The notes below the pieces were generated by a model, which was not told where the DNA came from, searched no databases, and worked only from the letters and a program-made list of their open reading frames with translations. Positions 27,728 through 37,062 of a DNA stretch of 64,000 nucleotides are shown in pieces (positions within the stretch are counted from its first letter, which is position 1; every line of letters begins with the position of its first letter). This DNA is from Psychrobacter aquaticus CMS 56 (lineage in GTDB: Bacteria; Pseudomonadota; Gammaproteobacteria; Pseudomonadales; Moraxellaceae). Location of the stretch: contig NZ_AUSW01000016.1 in assembly GCF_000471625.1 (NCBI RefSeq), positions 36,075 through 100,074 of the forward strand. Direction: 5' to 3'. The position numbers and the translations under genes are program-made.

Positions 27728-28879
27728 ATGAAAATAAACCATGCTTTAGCGATGGCGTTATCTGCTTTAAGCGCTGGACTCCTTATCAGCTGTGTAAAAC
27801 CTGCTGATGAAAATAAAGCCCCAGATGTGGACAGCCAAAAAGTTGCACAAGACAGCACAGCCTCTGCCAGTTCGGTAGAAGGTACTGGTGATAGTGCTGT
27901 TCAAATGACGGCCGTAGACATCAGCGCTGATACTGAAAAAGCCTACCTGACCCATGTGGCAAATAATATTGTCATTCCAGCCTATGCTGATGCAGCCAAG
28001 CAAAGTGATATATTGTATGATCTAGCACAAAAGCACTGTCAGCAAGCGCCAGTAGATGGCACTGAGTTACAAGCGCTGCGCGACCAATGGCTTGTATTGG
28101 CACAAGCGTGGTCGAGTGCTGAGATGATTAATTTTGGTCCTGCAACGGCCAGCATGAGCAATCTGTATATCAATTACTATCCTGACGAGCGCGGACTGGT
28201 ACACAGCGGTGTCGCTGAGCTTATCGCTGCCAATCCAAATCTAACCCCTGAACAGCTTGCTAACGAAAGCGCTATTGTTCAAGGCGTACCAGGGTTGGAA
28301 GAAGTGTTATATGCCAATGATAGTCTGGATGCGGGTCAATGCGCTTACGTGATAAGTGCAAGCAGTGCCTTGAGCACACGTCTAAAAGACATCGAAAAAA
28401 ACTGGCAGCAAAATGCAACCGAACTATTGGCGATTGATAAAACAGCTGAAAGCGATCAAGGATTGAATCAGTGGTTTAACTCTTTATTGTCCTTAGTTGA
28501 GACCATGAAATCGAATGCCATTGAGCAACCTTTGGGTTTAGCGGGCAAGGCCAAAGGTCATGTGCCAGCTGCCACTGCTGGCCAAAGCCGCGCTATTATT
28601 AATGCTAAATTGGCCACTTTAAATACAGTGCTGACCGATCCAGTCTTAACCGCTATTTTGAGCAGTAATAACGAAAACAATGTGGCTGATAGTTTATCGA
28701 CTGCACTTGCCGATACCACGACATTATTGGCGCAGATACCAGAAGACTTAACCACGGCGGATAAAGCCACACAGCAAAAATTGCATGACCATCTTATTAC
28801 CGTCACGCGTTTGATTAAGCGTCAACTGATCCCGACACTCGGTATCCGTGTGGGCTTTAACAGTACTGATGGCGATTAG
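27728..28879 (+). CDS. Second imelysin-family lipoprotein, GxHxxE motif altered
   Basis: Imelysin-like lipoprotein of 383 residues. The ATG at 27728 gives a signal ending LSAGLLISC. Two helical halves are recognisable, with a central EMINFGPA segment. Where the family has GxHxxE this protein reads GVPGLEEVLYAND (Gly186, Pro188, Glu191), so the histidine is missing. It is the third gene of the iron-linked cluster, and its stop lies three bases before the DUF1513 start. Family knowledge suggests the two imelysin paralogues do different jobs, perhaps metal binding versus structural or partner binding. Confidence 0.9.
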   Translation: MKINHALAMALSALSAGLLISCVKPADENKAPDVDSQKVAQDSTASASSVEGTGDSAVQMTAVDISADTEKAYLTHVANNIVIPAYADAAKQSDILYDLAQKHCQQAPVDGTELQALRDQWLVLAQAWSSAEMINFGPATASMSNLYINYYPDERGLVHSGVAELIAANPNLTPEQLANESAIVQGVPGLEEVLYANDSLDAGQCAYVISASSALSTRLKDIEKNWQQNATELLAIDKTAESDQGLNQWFNSLLSLVETMKSNAIEQPLGLAGKAKGHVPAATAGQSRAIINAKLATLNTVLTDPVLTAILSSNNENNVADSLSTALADTTTLLAQIPEDLTTADKATQQKLHDHLITVTRLIKRQLIPTLGIRVGFNSTDGD

Positions 28880-28882
28880 AAG

Positions 28883-30481
28883 ATGCAGACTCTAAAAGCT
28901 AAGACAGCGACGTCATTGACTGAAAATTCCTGCCAATCGTCTGAATTAAAAGACAGACGATTCAATGGGGCATTAGGTCAGGAGCTGCTGGCGACATCAG
29001 CATTGACAGTAATGGGCACGGTAGCTCTGGTCGGTATCCATCACCGCTATCGCAAACAGCGTCAACCTGACGCACGCTTGCAGGATTATGTGACAAGTGC
29101 GCGCGCTCAATTGCATTCATTGCCATCAGCTACTAAGCCGCCACTTATGCGCTTGCGCTACGCTTGTCAACAGGGGGCTGCTGCATGGCGACAGGCTTAC
29201 CATACTTACTCGACAGAAAACAAAGGGTACGACAGTAGTGCTACCGATTTTAGTGCGATACATACCACTACCTTGCTGGCGCGACCTATTTATTGGGTCA
29301 GCGGCGTGGCTTCTATGCCAAAAAATATCGTACCAGTAAAAGGTAAAAATGACACCACCAATGCCAGTGATTTTGGCGTGGTTGGTATCGATGCGGATAG
29401 ACAAATCGTTTGGCAGACGACTATGCCTGAACGTGTCCACGATATCGTCGTTCAACCAGTTGCTGATGCTCAACACGAGCTTAATTACGGTAATAACAAT
29501 AACAACCAAAGTAATACCCGCCAAAGTCGTGATGTCGTTGTAATGGGCCGTCGTCCTAGTGAAAAATTCTGGGTATTAGATACAGCAACGGGACAAGTAA
29601 AGTCTGCTATTCAAGCCTCAGCCAATCGTCATTTTTACGGGCATGCTTGCTATAGTTTGGATGGCACAAAGCTATATGTGACTGAGAATGACACGATAAG
29701 CTTAGACGGCAAAATTGGTATCTACGATGCTCACAATCATTATCAAAAAATAGCCGAATTTGATTCACGTGGCATTGGCCCACATGAGCTGATAATGCAT
29801 CCAGATGGTAACACTTTGGTGATTGCCAATGGGGGTATCAAAACTGAAAGAGCGTCGCGCGAAGAGTTAAATCTAGACACTATGCGCCCCTCGTTGGTTT
29901 ACCTCAACCGTCATGATGGGTCGTTACTTGAGCAAATCGCTCCAGAGCACAATCAAATGAGCGTGCGTCATTTAGCCATGCACGATGATGGTACGGTGAT
30001 GATTGGTATTCAGTTTCAAGGCGCAAAGCACATCAATGTGCCATTAGTACTTACCCATAAACGCGGTGAGACTGACTTTAGGCCTCTAACCATGCCCAAT
30101 AATCAGTGGCAGCGCTTTCATCAGTATATTGCCAGTGTGTCAGTTGATAGTAAGCACAATCTGCTATGTGTGACCACGCCGATTGGTGGCTGTGCAGCCA
30201 TATTCGATTTAAATACCCGTACCTTGATAGATACAGTCAGTCTGCCGGACTGCGCAGGGGCATCGGTTTTATTAAACAATAGCAGTAGCAAGCCTAAGCA
30301 AACTCACGAGCACAGTGAAAAAGCAGGTTTTATTGTTAGTGATGGACAAGGCCAGTTGACCACGTTATCTATAAGCGATGTACCTGCGGCAGATAAAAGT
30401 CCGAGTGATGGTGCTGGGCGTGTGATGGCAGAGAGTCAATTACACCTGATGTCTTTTGACAATCACTTGCAAGCGCTTTGA
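28883..30481 (+). CDS. DUF1513 beta-propeller protein of the imelysin cluster
   Basis: Predicted periplasmic beta-propeller (532 residues), fourth gene of the iron cluster. An N-terminal hydrophobic segment (LLATSALTVMGTVALVGI, about residues 34-51) acts as a signal or anchor. Repeated blade-like motifs include GHACYSLDGTKLYVTEND, GIGPHELIMHPDGNTLVIAN and RHLAMHDDGTVMIGIQ. The family is repeatedly found beside imelysin and DHOR genes, but its biochemical role is unknown. It starts three bases after the preceding stop, suggesting translational coupling, although its own ribosome binding site is weak. Confidence 0.87.
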   Translation: MQTLKAKTATSLTENSCQSSELKDRRFNGALGQELLATSALTVMGTVALVGIHHRYRKQRQPDARLQDYVTSARAQLHSLPSATKPPLMRLRYACQQGAAAWRQAYHTYSTENKGYDSSATDFSAIHTTTLLARPIYWVSGVASMPKNIVPVKGKNDTTNASDFGVVGIDADRQIVWQTTMPERVHDIVVQPVADAQHELNYGNNNNNQSNTRQSRDVVVMGRRPSEKFWVLDTATGQVKSAIQASANRHFYGHACYSLDGTKLYVTENDTISLDGKIGIYDAHNHYQKIAEFDSRGIGPHELIMHPDGNTLVIANGGIKTERASREELNLDTMRPSLVYLNRHDGSLLEQIAPEHNQMSVRHLAMHDDGTVMIGIQFQGAKHINVPLVLTHKRGETDFRPLTMPNNQWQRFHQYIASVSVDSKHNLLCVTTPIGGCAAIFDLNTRTLIDTVSLPDCAGASVLLNNSSSKPKQTHEHSEKAGFIVSDGQGQLTTLSISDVPAADKSPSDGAGRVMAESQLHLMSFDNHLQAL

Positions 30482-30483
30482 AA

Positions 30484-31152
30484 ATGAGTGTATCCTCAGA
30501 ATACCATACTCTTTTATTAGAACGTGACATCCAGCGCTTGGCACAAGCTGGTATTGAGCTGCACGTCACCAAAAAGCGCGTCAAAAACATCAATTTTCGT
30601 CTAAAGCCTCACACCTTGATGGTATCTGTACCGATATTTATTAGTCCTGACCAAATCAGGCAAGCCGTTGCTAAGCGCGTGCCATGGGCGATTGCAAACC
30701 ATCCACAAGTATTAGAGCAACATCAGCGCAAACAGTTACCTACATCTCAAACTTCAACGGCAGACAGTTCGCTATTGCTTTGGGGTATTGCACAACCGCT
30801 TGTGTTGAATCATGATAAAAAAATCGCGTATTATCGACAAGAACTTTCTGCAGTCACAACGGCGTTATTTGATAAGTGGCAACCCATCGTTGGAGTAACC
30901 GCGAATGAGATACGCCTGAAAAAAATGCACACGCGCTGGGGCAGTTGTAACACGCGCGCGCGCCGAATTTGGCTATCCGTTTATCTGCCCGCCTATCCTA
31001 TAGAGTGTACCGAGTATGTCATTGTCCATGAGCTGTGCCACTTGCATCATGCCAATCACAGCCGCGCGTTTTGGCAAACGGTGGCGACAGCGATGCCAGA
31101 CTATCAGCGCTGGCACAATATGCTGACAGGTAAAACAGGTAAGTTAGATTAA
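30484..31152 (+). CDS. YgjP-like (DUF45) metallopeptidase
   Basis: Predicted zinc metalloprotein of 222 residues. The ATG at 30484 is taken over TTG at 30478. The zinc site is VIVHELCHLHHANHSRAFW, with the HExxH motif and a third histidine. Preceding family landmarks are RLKKMHTRWGSCNTRARRIWLSVYL. The gene begins two bases after the DUF1513 stop, so it may be the tail of the iron cluster operon, although the family is not otherwise iron-linked. Substrate unknown. No signal peptide, so probably cytoplasmic. Confidence 0.9.
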   Translation: MSVSSEYHTLLLERDIQRLAQAGIELHVTKKRVKNINFRLKPHTLMVSVPIFISPDQIRQAVAKRVPWAIANHPQVLEQHQRKQLPTSQTSTADSSLLLWGIAQPLVLNHDKKIAYYRQELSAVTTALFDKWQPIVGVTANEIRLKKMHTRWGSCNTRARRIWLSVYLPAYPIECTEYVIVHELCHLHHANHSRAFWQTVATAMPDYQRWHNMLTGKTGKLD

Positions 31153-31231
31153 CTATATTACCTCAGCGTTATCAAAAACTTTAGTAAGCCTGATATGATA
31201 AGTTATAACGGTAAACACACAAGGATGTCAT

Positions 31232-31837
31232 ATGGAAAATGTCAGTCAAGCCGAATTTTGGCAGCAGCGTTATGAGAAAGACAGTATCGGTTGGGATATG
31301 GGAGAAGTGTCACCGCCCCTAAAAGCTTACATTGACCAACTACCCGAATCGGCTAAAGATCAAGCCATTTTAGTAGCGGGCGCTGGCAATGCTTATGAGG
31401 TTGGCTACTTGCATGAGCGAGGGTTTACCAATGTGACGTTAGTCGATTTTGCGCTGGCGCCGATTAAAGCGTTTGCTGAGCGTTATCCTGACTTTCCAGC
31501 GGAGCATTTACTCTGCGCCGACTTCTTTAATTTATCGTTTGAACAACGTCAGTTTGATTGGGTACTTGAGCAGACTTTTTTTTGTGCGATAGACCCGTCG
31601 CGCCGTGATGAATATGTCCAGCAGATGGCGGCACTGCTCAAGCCTAATGGTAAACTGGTTGGTTTGCTATTCGACAAAGACTTTGGACGAGATGAACCGC
31701 CATTCGGTGGCACGAAAGAAGAATATCAGCAGCGCTTTGAGACCCATTTTGAGATTGAAATCATGGAGCCCAGTCGTAACTCACATCCAGCGCGGCAGGG
31801 GAGTGAGTTGTTTATTCAGATGCACGTAAAAACCTAA
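31232..31837 (+). CDS. TPMT-family SAM-dependent methyltransferase
   Basis: Class I methyltransferase of the thiopurine S-methyltransferase group (201 residues). The N-terminus EFWQQRYEKDSIGWDMGEVSPPL matches family members that recognise the methyl acceptor. The SAM loop is ILVAGAGNAYEVGYLHERGF, followed by VTLVDFALAPIKAF and DWVLEQTFFCAIDPS. In bacteria such enzymes methylate thiols or metalloids; the substrate here is unknown. AAGGATG lies upstream of the ATG. The 3' end overlaps the converging HD-type gene by 26 bp. Confidence 0.9.
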   Translation: MENVSQAEFWQQRYEKDSIGWDMGEVSPPLKAYIDQLPESAKDQAILVAGAGNAYEVGYLHERGFTNVTLVDFALAPIKAFAERYPDFPAEHLLCADFFNLSFEQRQFDWVLEQTFFCAIDPSRRDEYVQQMAALLKPNGKLVGLLFDKDFGRDEPPFGGTKEEYQQRFETHFEIEIMEPSRNSHPARQGSELFIQMHVKT

Positions 31838-32486
31838 TCTCACGCGCGATATTTTCCCGCGCCTGCATCTCTAAGCGTTCATGATAATATTCAGTGAGAT
31901 ACAGTTGTGGATGCACCAATAATCTCTCTAAAACCGTTATTCGTCCGATGCGGTAATCCATTATTGGAACATGCACGTACTCTTGGCGTATGGCTTGCGC
32001 ATAGCGTTCATAGTCAGGCCAAGGAACACCCAAAATACTTAAATCCATGTCCAATAGATAAGCCGCATCGCTGCGTTTTTGGTGATCGGCTAACTCATCA
32101 AGTTGATGCGTTGCGGTCATTATGATGAGTGCGTAGATATATTGGCATTGATTATCAGTTAGATAGCGCGTCAACGTCTTTACCGCATATGCGGCACTTT
32201 TTAGCTCATTGTCTGAACGCGCTGGATCGTATATAACATCATGATAATAGAGCGCTAAGGCAATGATATGTGGTTTACTAAGTTTGTGATTGATTTTGTC
32301 AAACTGTGCAAACAACTGCTGAATATGACGCAAAGTATGATAATCGCGCTGGATTTCATTGTAACGAGCTGCGATATCCAGCCAGAGTGTCTTTGCTTGC
32401 GCTGACGTGACATCAGTATTAATGGCCAATAAATGCAGAGTAAATCGATTACCCAGCTCAGCATCTATTGGCGAAAACTCGTTCAT
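31812..32486 (-). CDS. HD-domain-like predicted metal-dependent hydrolase
   Basis: Predicted phosphohydrolase of the COG4339 type (224 residues). Metal-binding elements are YHTLRHIQQLFAQF near the N-terminus, ALYYHDVIYDPARSDNELKSA in the middle with the HD pair, and LLDMDLSILG further on. Substrate unknown. It is convergent with the methyltransferase gene, overlapping it by 26 bp, and is followed upstream by a MITE-like element that starts 26 bp before its ATG. Confidence 0.87.
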   Translation of the reverse strand: MNEFSPIDAELGNRFTLHLLAINTDVTSAQAKTLWLDIAARYNEIQRDYHTLRHIQQLFAQFDKINHKLSKPHIIALALYYHDVIYDPARSDNELKSAAYAVKTLTRYLTDNQCQYIYALIIMTATHQLDELADHQKRSDAAYLLDMDLSILGVPWPDYERYAQAIRQEYVHVPIMDYRIGRITVLERLLVHPQLYLTEYYHERLEMQARENIAREIRFLRASE

Positions 32487-32512
32487 AATAAACCTGACTT
32501 TTTATGTAAGAC

Positions 32513-32686
32513 TAAGGCGTGTCCTCAATTTGAACGAGAATAACTAAATGGCTTAAAAATGGCTAAATATTCGCCAAACTTTGTCAAATAGCTGGTTAAT
32601 ATCCCGATATTATCAGCGCTATTTTCCTTGGTTGGCTTCAATTTATCTCATTTTTATAACTATTTTCAAAATGAGGACACGCCTTA
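32513..32686. mobile_element. MITE-like element, 174 bp, with 22-bp terminal inverted repeats
   Basis: The ends are 22-bp inverted repeats beginning TAAGGCGTGTCCTCA, with one mismatch between the left (32513-32534) and right (32665-32686) ends. The outer TA could be a target duplication, as left by Tc1/mariner/IS630-type transposases. There is no ORF inside. A 33-nt relative of the left end occurs at 49706-49738. It sits between the HD-type hydrolase start and the oxyR stop. Confidence 0.85.
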
Positions 32687-32701
32687 TCAGTAAAATGATC
32701 G

Positions 32702-33610
32702 CTATTTTTTATCAGTAGCCTCTTCAAACGCTTGCTTAAATACTTTACCCAGCAAATTGACATCATCGACGCGGGCGTAGTTCAGACGGGTGACAAAGGC
32801 GATATGACGATGTGGCCCTTCTTCTGCTAGTGGCACCGCGACCGCATTTTGGTTTTGTAGATGCAGTTGATCGAGCGCCATCTGCGGCACCAATGTCGTA
32901 CCCATGTTGGCAAGCGCCATCTGAATAAGGGTGTTGAGGCTGGCATCTGAAAAACTGGATTTCATTTGCGTGCGGTCAAAATGACAAACAGACAGCGTTT
33001 GGTCAGTCAAACAATGGCCTTCACCCAATAACATGAGATTGGCAGTGGTCAGCTCATCGGCATTGATGGTTTCAAGCGTGGCATGCACGTCATTTTTTGG
33101 AAATACCGCAAAAAAATCTTCGCTCCAAAACTCAAAACTGTGCAACCCATCTACGGCATAAGGCAGGGCGATGATAGCCGTATCAATATGACCGTAACGC
33201 ACTTGTTCGAGTAGGCGCTCCGTTTGTTGTTCAACGATACTCATCCGAAACTCTGGATAGTGCTTTCGCAGCGCAGGCAATACTTTGGGGAGTAGATAGG
33301 GAGCAATGGTCGGAATAATGCCAACCGTCATCGGGTAGGCCAGCGGAGATTGATGGCTATGCGCTCGTGTGGTCAGATCATGCACTTCAGAAAAGACCCG
33401 CTGCGCTCGAGTCAGAATGTCTTCACCGATAGGCGTGATTAAGACTTGTTTATTATTACGTTCAAAAATCTGGGTATCCAGTTGTTTTTCTAATTCTGCG
33501 ATACCCAAGCTAAGCGCAGATTGTGAGATATTACAGTCTTCTGCCGCACGCTTAAAATGACGATGTTTGGCCACGGCTAAGGCAAACTCAAGCTGACGTA
33601 AAGTAATCAT
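32702..33610 (-). CDS. oxyR: Hydrogen peroxide-sensing regulator OxyR
   Basis: LysR-family activator (302 residues). The helix-turn-helix is in residues 1-60 (FALAVAKHRHFKRAAEDCNI and SQSALSLGIAELEKQL). The redox cysteines are present in GHCLTDQTLSVCHF at residues 200 and 209, matching the eight-residue spacing of E. coli Cys199/Cys208. It is divergent from ahpC, a usual OxyR target. AGAGG lies seven bases upstream of the ATG. Confidence 0.96.
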   Translation of the reverse strand: MITLRQLEFALAVAKHRHFKRAAEDCNISQSALSLGIAELEKQLDTQIFERNNKQVLITPIGEDILTRAQRVFSEVHDLTTRAHSHQSPLAYPMTVGIIPTIAPYLLPKVLPALRKHYPEFRMSIVEQQTERLLEQVRYGHIDTAIIALPYAVDGLHSFEFWSEDFFAVFPKNDVHATLETINADELTTANLMLLGEGHCLTDQTLSVCHFDRTQMKSSFSDASLNTLIQMALANMGTTLVPQMALDQLHLQNQNAVAVPLAEEGPHRHIAFVTRLNYARVDDVNLLGKVFKQAFEEATDKK

Positions 33611-33915
33611 AAAACCTCTCTATTAATGGGCTTTTAGCGCAATTTATGATGCTGGCTCATCTGACATACTCAGTCGATGTAATGTATTATTGAAGTTCTT
33701 AATAAAATAGTCACTTACGTATAGTACACTGATGATGAAAAGCAGAGATAATAGTTTAACAAGTTTAATAAAACAAAACATCACATTAAAAACTTTTAAC
33801 TGGATTAACGATAGAATTCGCGTATAGTTTGTCAGGTAGCCCAGATAGCATATAGGGTTAGTTCAGTTAATTGTATAAATAAATCTCAATCAACCTAACT
33901 ATAAAGGAGCCAATC
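33611..33915. promoter_or_regulatory. oxyR-ahpC divergent promoter region
   Basis: A 305-bp control region for oxyR (minus) and ahpC (plus). ATAG half-site-like tetramers occur around 33809-33860 (GATAGAATTCGCGTATAG, then AGATAGCATATAG). They do not form a clean four-part OxyR operator, so the site is only a candidate. No gene is evident. Confidence 0.45.
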
Positions 33916-34482
33916 ATGGCGTCTATTATTAATCAAGAAATCCCAGAATTTTCAGCAGATGCATATGTAAATGGTGAATTCAAAACCATCACTTCAGAAG
34001 ACGTAAAAGGCAGCTGGGCAATTTTCTTATTCTATCCAGCTGATTTTACTTTCGTTTGCCCAACTGAACTTGAAGACATGGCAAACCATTACGACGAGCT
34101 AAAAGGCTTGGGCGTAGAAGTATACTCAGTATCAACCGATACGCATTTCACGCACAAAGCATGGCATGACTCTTCAGACGCAATCGGTAAAGTAAACTAC
34201 CCAATGATCGGCGATCCTACTGGTAAAATCACTCGTGGCTTCAATGTCATGATTGAAGAAGCAGGTTTGGCTGAGCGCGGTACGTTCTTAGTGGATCCTG
34301 ATGGCTTGATTCAAGTAGCTGAAATCCATGCTGGTGGTATCGGCCGTAGCGCAAAAGACATGCTACGCAAAGTAAAAGCCGCACAATATGTTCGTGAAAA
34401 CGATGGCGAAGTTTGCCCAGCAGCTTGGGAACAAGGCGGCGATACACTAAAGCCAAGTCTTGATTTGGTTGGTAAAATCTAA
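33916..34482 (+). CDS. ahpC: Alkyl hydroperoxide reductase peroxiredoxin AhpC
   Basis: Typical 2-Cys peroxiredoxin (188 residues) that reduces H2O2, organic peroxides and peroxynitrite using electrons from AhpF. The peroxidatic cysteine is Cys48 in [12 protein letters not shown], and the resolving Cys167 is in [12 protein letters not shown]. The GGxGR-type loop ([15 protein letters not shown]) and full length match the family. AAAGGAG lies seven bases upstream of the ATG. It is monocistronic: a strong terminator follows, and ahpF is 740 bp further on. Confidence 0.97.
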   Translation: MASIINQEIPEFSADAYVNGEFKTITSEDVKGSWAIFLFYPADFTFVCPTELEDMANHYDELKGLGVEVYSVSTDTHFTHKAWHDSSDAIGKVNYPMIGDPTGKITRGFNVMIEEAGLAERGTFLVDPDGLIQVAEIHAGGIGRSAKDMLRKVKAAQYVRENDGEVCPAAWEQGGDTLKPSLDLVGKI

Positions 34483-34555
34483 GCAGTGATTTAAAAATTC
34501 GTAGTATTGGATATTACAGTTGTATTCTACATAAATACTATATGGATACTATGAA

Positions 34556-34592
34556 TAAAAACCCCATCAACCTCAGTTGGTGGGGTTTTTTT
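34556..34592. terminator. Terminator between ahpC and the SlyX/DUF465-like gene
   Basis: Stem ACCCCATCAAC / GTTGGTGGGGT (one wobble) with loop CTCA, flanked by As on the left and seven Ts on the right. It should work for both converging genes. Confidence 0.9.
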
Positions 34593-34839
34593 AATGTTGC
34601 GTCTGTGGTTTGTTTTTCTCAATCACTCTATAAATCTCATCTTTAAGATGAAGCTTCCGTCGCTTCATTTGCTCTATTTCTTCTTCACGACTGGCGTGTT
34701 GTATCACATCTTTTTCAAGATGATTGATCTGCTGGTCGAGCTGAGTATGCTCATCAAATATACTCGCAAAATGGCTATCTTTTTGTTTAAGCTCAGCGAT
34801 AATCTCTTTGTTATCCTGAAACGTTTCGGTTTTTCTCAT
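34591..34839 (-). CDS. Small coiled-coil protein, YdcH/DUF465 family
   Basis: 82-residue protein. The DUF465 pattern is visible: SHFASIFDEHTQLDQQINHLEK, then RRKLHLKDEIYRVIEKNKP. It is almost entirely helical and charged. Function is unknown in the family. It is convergent with ahpC and shares a terminator with it. GGATGAGCAG lies just before the ATG. Confidence 0.85.
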   Translation of the reverse strand: MRKTETFQDNKEIIAELKQKDSHFASIFDEHTQLDQQINHLEKDVIQHASREEEIEQMKRRKLHLKDEIYRVIEKNKPQTQH

Positions 34840-35224
34840 CTGCTCATCCTTGTTATGAGGCGCAAGCTTGCGATAAGCAATCGCGCATTGTTATTAAGAC
34901 TTTTTGTGATAGTAATACCTAAGTATTTTGAATACAAATCGTTATCGATCTCATTTGATTGTAGCGAAAAAAGAATATCGGTGCTATAGCAATAATCCTT
35001 CTATGTATTTAAATTTAATTGAATACTATGATTTATGATTTGTTTTATAAAACACAAGGTTTGAGTTTCTCAGCTTGTCTAAAGGCTTGTAACCAATGAT
35101 AATAGGGACATCAAAAGGCATAAGCCTGTAAATTTTTAGACAAATTATGAGTATTAAATAATCCATATTTCAACGCGTGATATGACAGTTACCGTTACAT
35201 ATTCAGTAATAATGAGGAACAAAC
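34840..35224. other. Intergenic region upstream of ahpF
   Basis: 385 bp of AT-rich sequence between the DUF465 gene and ahpF. It presumably contains both promoters. I see no gene or clear operator. Confidence 0.4.
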
Positions 35225-36805
35225 ATGATAGATCAGAATTTATTAGACGCGGTAGAAACCTATAGCGAAAACATGACCCGTCCTATTAGCTTTGTATTGG
35301 GTGGTGGTGAACATAGTAAACGTGCCGAGTTGATCGACTTTTTGACTAAAATCGCGGGTACGACTGACAAAATCAATTTTGACAGCACAGCGACCGATGA
35401 TAGCTTACCAAGTCCGATCAGCTTTGCGGTTCGTAGTCATATCGATGGCGCTTTGAACGACACGGGTATCGTATTTAGTGGTATTCCAGGCGGTCACGAA
35501 TTTACTTCGTTGATTTTGGCAATTTTGCAAGCGGGTGGTCATACTCTAAAGCTAGATGAAGGCGTACAAAAGCTCGTCAAACGCTTTAATAAGCCGTTAC
35601 AGTTCCAAACGTATGTGTCGCTATCTTGCCATAGCTGTCCTGATGTGGTGCAAGCGCTCAATCAATTTGCGCTACTCAATGATGATATCAGCAACGAGAT
35701 GATCGATGGTGCATTGTTCCAAGAGCAAGTCGATGCCAACAATATCCAAGGTGTACCAGCGGTATTTTTAAACGGCAAGCCTTTTGCTAATGGTAAAATT
35801 GACACGGCTAAGTTGATCGAAAAACTACAAGAGCAATATCCTGACTTGTTGAACGAGGCCAGTGATGACGATGCTGAGCAACTAGAGCAGCAAGACGTGA
35901 CTATCATTGGTGCAGGTCCTGCTGGGGTTGCTGCCGCTATTTATACGGCTCGTAAAGGGCTAAAAGTGACCATGGTGGCTGACCGTATCGGCGGCCAAGT
36001 CAAAGACACCCAAGATATCGAAAACTTAATTTCTGTGCCGCTCACCAATGGTACAGACCTATCGACCAACTTTGTCAAACATTTGGGCGAATACAACATC
36101 ACGCTCAAAGAGCATGTCAGTGTCAAAGAGATTGGTGAAACCAAAGACGAAAACTATAGCATCCATCTCAATACAGGTGAGATATTTAACACTCGCAGTA
36201 TCATTCTAGCGACGGGTGCCCAATGGCGTAAACTTGGCGTACCAGGTGAAGACGAAAATGTCGGTAAAGGCGTGGCGTACTGTGCGCACTGTGATGGTCC
36301 GTTCTTCAAAGGCAAAGAAGTGGCTGTCGTTGGTGGCGGTAATTCAGGTATTGAAGCAGCGCTAGACCTTGCTGGTATCGTAAAACATATCACGGTGCTT
36401 GAGTTTGCTGATGGTTTAAAAGCCGATCAGGTATTGATTAACAAAGCTAAAGAAAAGGCCAATATCAATATCGTCACCAGTGCCGCAACCAAAGAAATTA
36501 AAGCAACCGATGGTAAAGTCAGTTCAATTGTCTATGAAGACCGTAACACGAGCGAGACCAAAGAGATTGAGTTAGCAGGGGTGTTCGTACAAATCGGTCT
36601 GGTGCCCAATACTGGGTTTATCAAAGGGTTTGTTGATTTAAACCGCTTTGGTGAGATTGAGATTGATGAGCGTTGCCGTACGGATCGTAGAGGAATCTTT
36701 GCTTGTGGTGATGTGACGACGGTTCCATTCAAGCAGATTAACATTGCGATGGGTGAAGGTTCAAAAGCGGCATTATCAGCGTTTGAATACTTGGTTATGC
36801 AGTAA
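35225..36805 (+). CDS. ahpF: Alkyl hydroperoxide reductase subunit F
   Basis: NADH-dependent flavoprotein disulfide reductase (526 residues) that recharges AhpC. The N-terminal double thioredoxin fold carries the CxxC in SCHSCPDVV (Cys135, Cys138). Then follow the FAD-binding [17 protein letters not shown], the catalytic disulfide in [10 protein letters not shown] (Cys353, Cys356), the NAD-binding [14 protein letters not shown] and the FAD-binding [21 protein letters not shown] lies upstream of the ATG. A terminator follows directly. Confidence 0.97.
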   Translation: MIDQNLLDAVETYSENMTRPISFVLGGGEHSKRAELIDFLTKIAGTTDKINFDSTATDDSLPSPISFAVRSHIDGALNDTGIVFSGIPGGHEFTSLILAILQAGGHTLKLDEGVQKLVKRFNKPLQFQTYVSLSCHSCPDVVQALNQFALLNDDISNEMIDGALFQEQVDANNIQGVPAVFLNGKPFANGKIDTAKLIEKLQEQYPDLLNEASDDDAEQLEQQDVTIIGAGPAGVAAAIYTARKGLKVTMVADRIGGQVKDTQDIENLISVPLTNGTDLSTNFVKHLGEYNITLKEHVSVKEIGETKDENYSIHLNTGEIFNTRSIILATGAQWRKLGVPGEDENVGKGVAYCAHCDGPFFKGKEVAVVGGGNSGIEAALDLAGIVKHITVLEFADGLKADQVLINKAKEKANINIVTSAATKEIKATDGKVSSIVYEDRNTSETKEIELAGVFVQIGLVPNTGFIKGFVDLNRFGEIEIDERCRTDRRGIFACGDVTTVPFKQINIAMGEGSKAALSAFEYLVMQ

Positions 36806-36828
36806 GTTATTTAGCTTTAGTTTAGATG

Positions 36829-36859
36829 AAAAAACCACCTCGCTTGAGGTGGTTTTTTT
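36829..36859 (+). terminator. Terminator after ahpF
   Basis: Stem AACCACCTC / GAGGTGGTT with loop GCTT, followed by seven Ts and preceded by As. Confidence 0.9.
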
Positions 36860-36962
36860 GTGTTTATATAGCAATTTTTCTATAGAATGGTGCCTAAAGC
36901 TGAGAAACCAGTCATTTGGATGAGTGAACAAAGCAATTTCTCTCAAAAAATGTCATCATTTA

Positions 36963-36992
36963 CGTTACAAATGCGCCATTTGCGTTACAAAT
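36963..36992. promoter_or_regulatory. Direct repeat upstream of the alanine symporter
   Basis: CGTTACAAAT occurs at 36963-36972 and again at 36983-36992, exactly 20 bp apart (two helical turns). It ends about 70 bp upstream of the symporter ATG. The spacing suggests a regulator binding on one DNA face; the regulator is not known. Confidence 0.4.
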
Positions 36993-37062
36993 ATGGGTCT
37001 TAGATGCGATAATAAGCCTAACAAAGCCTATCATAGCGTCATGAACTATAAGGAAAATAGGT

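Noticed and set aside
33809..33860. A clear four-part OxyR operator before ahpC
   Set aside because: ATAG tetramers are present but the 7-base spacing and CTAT partners do not form a clean operator; only a weak candidate.
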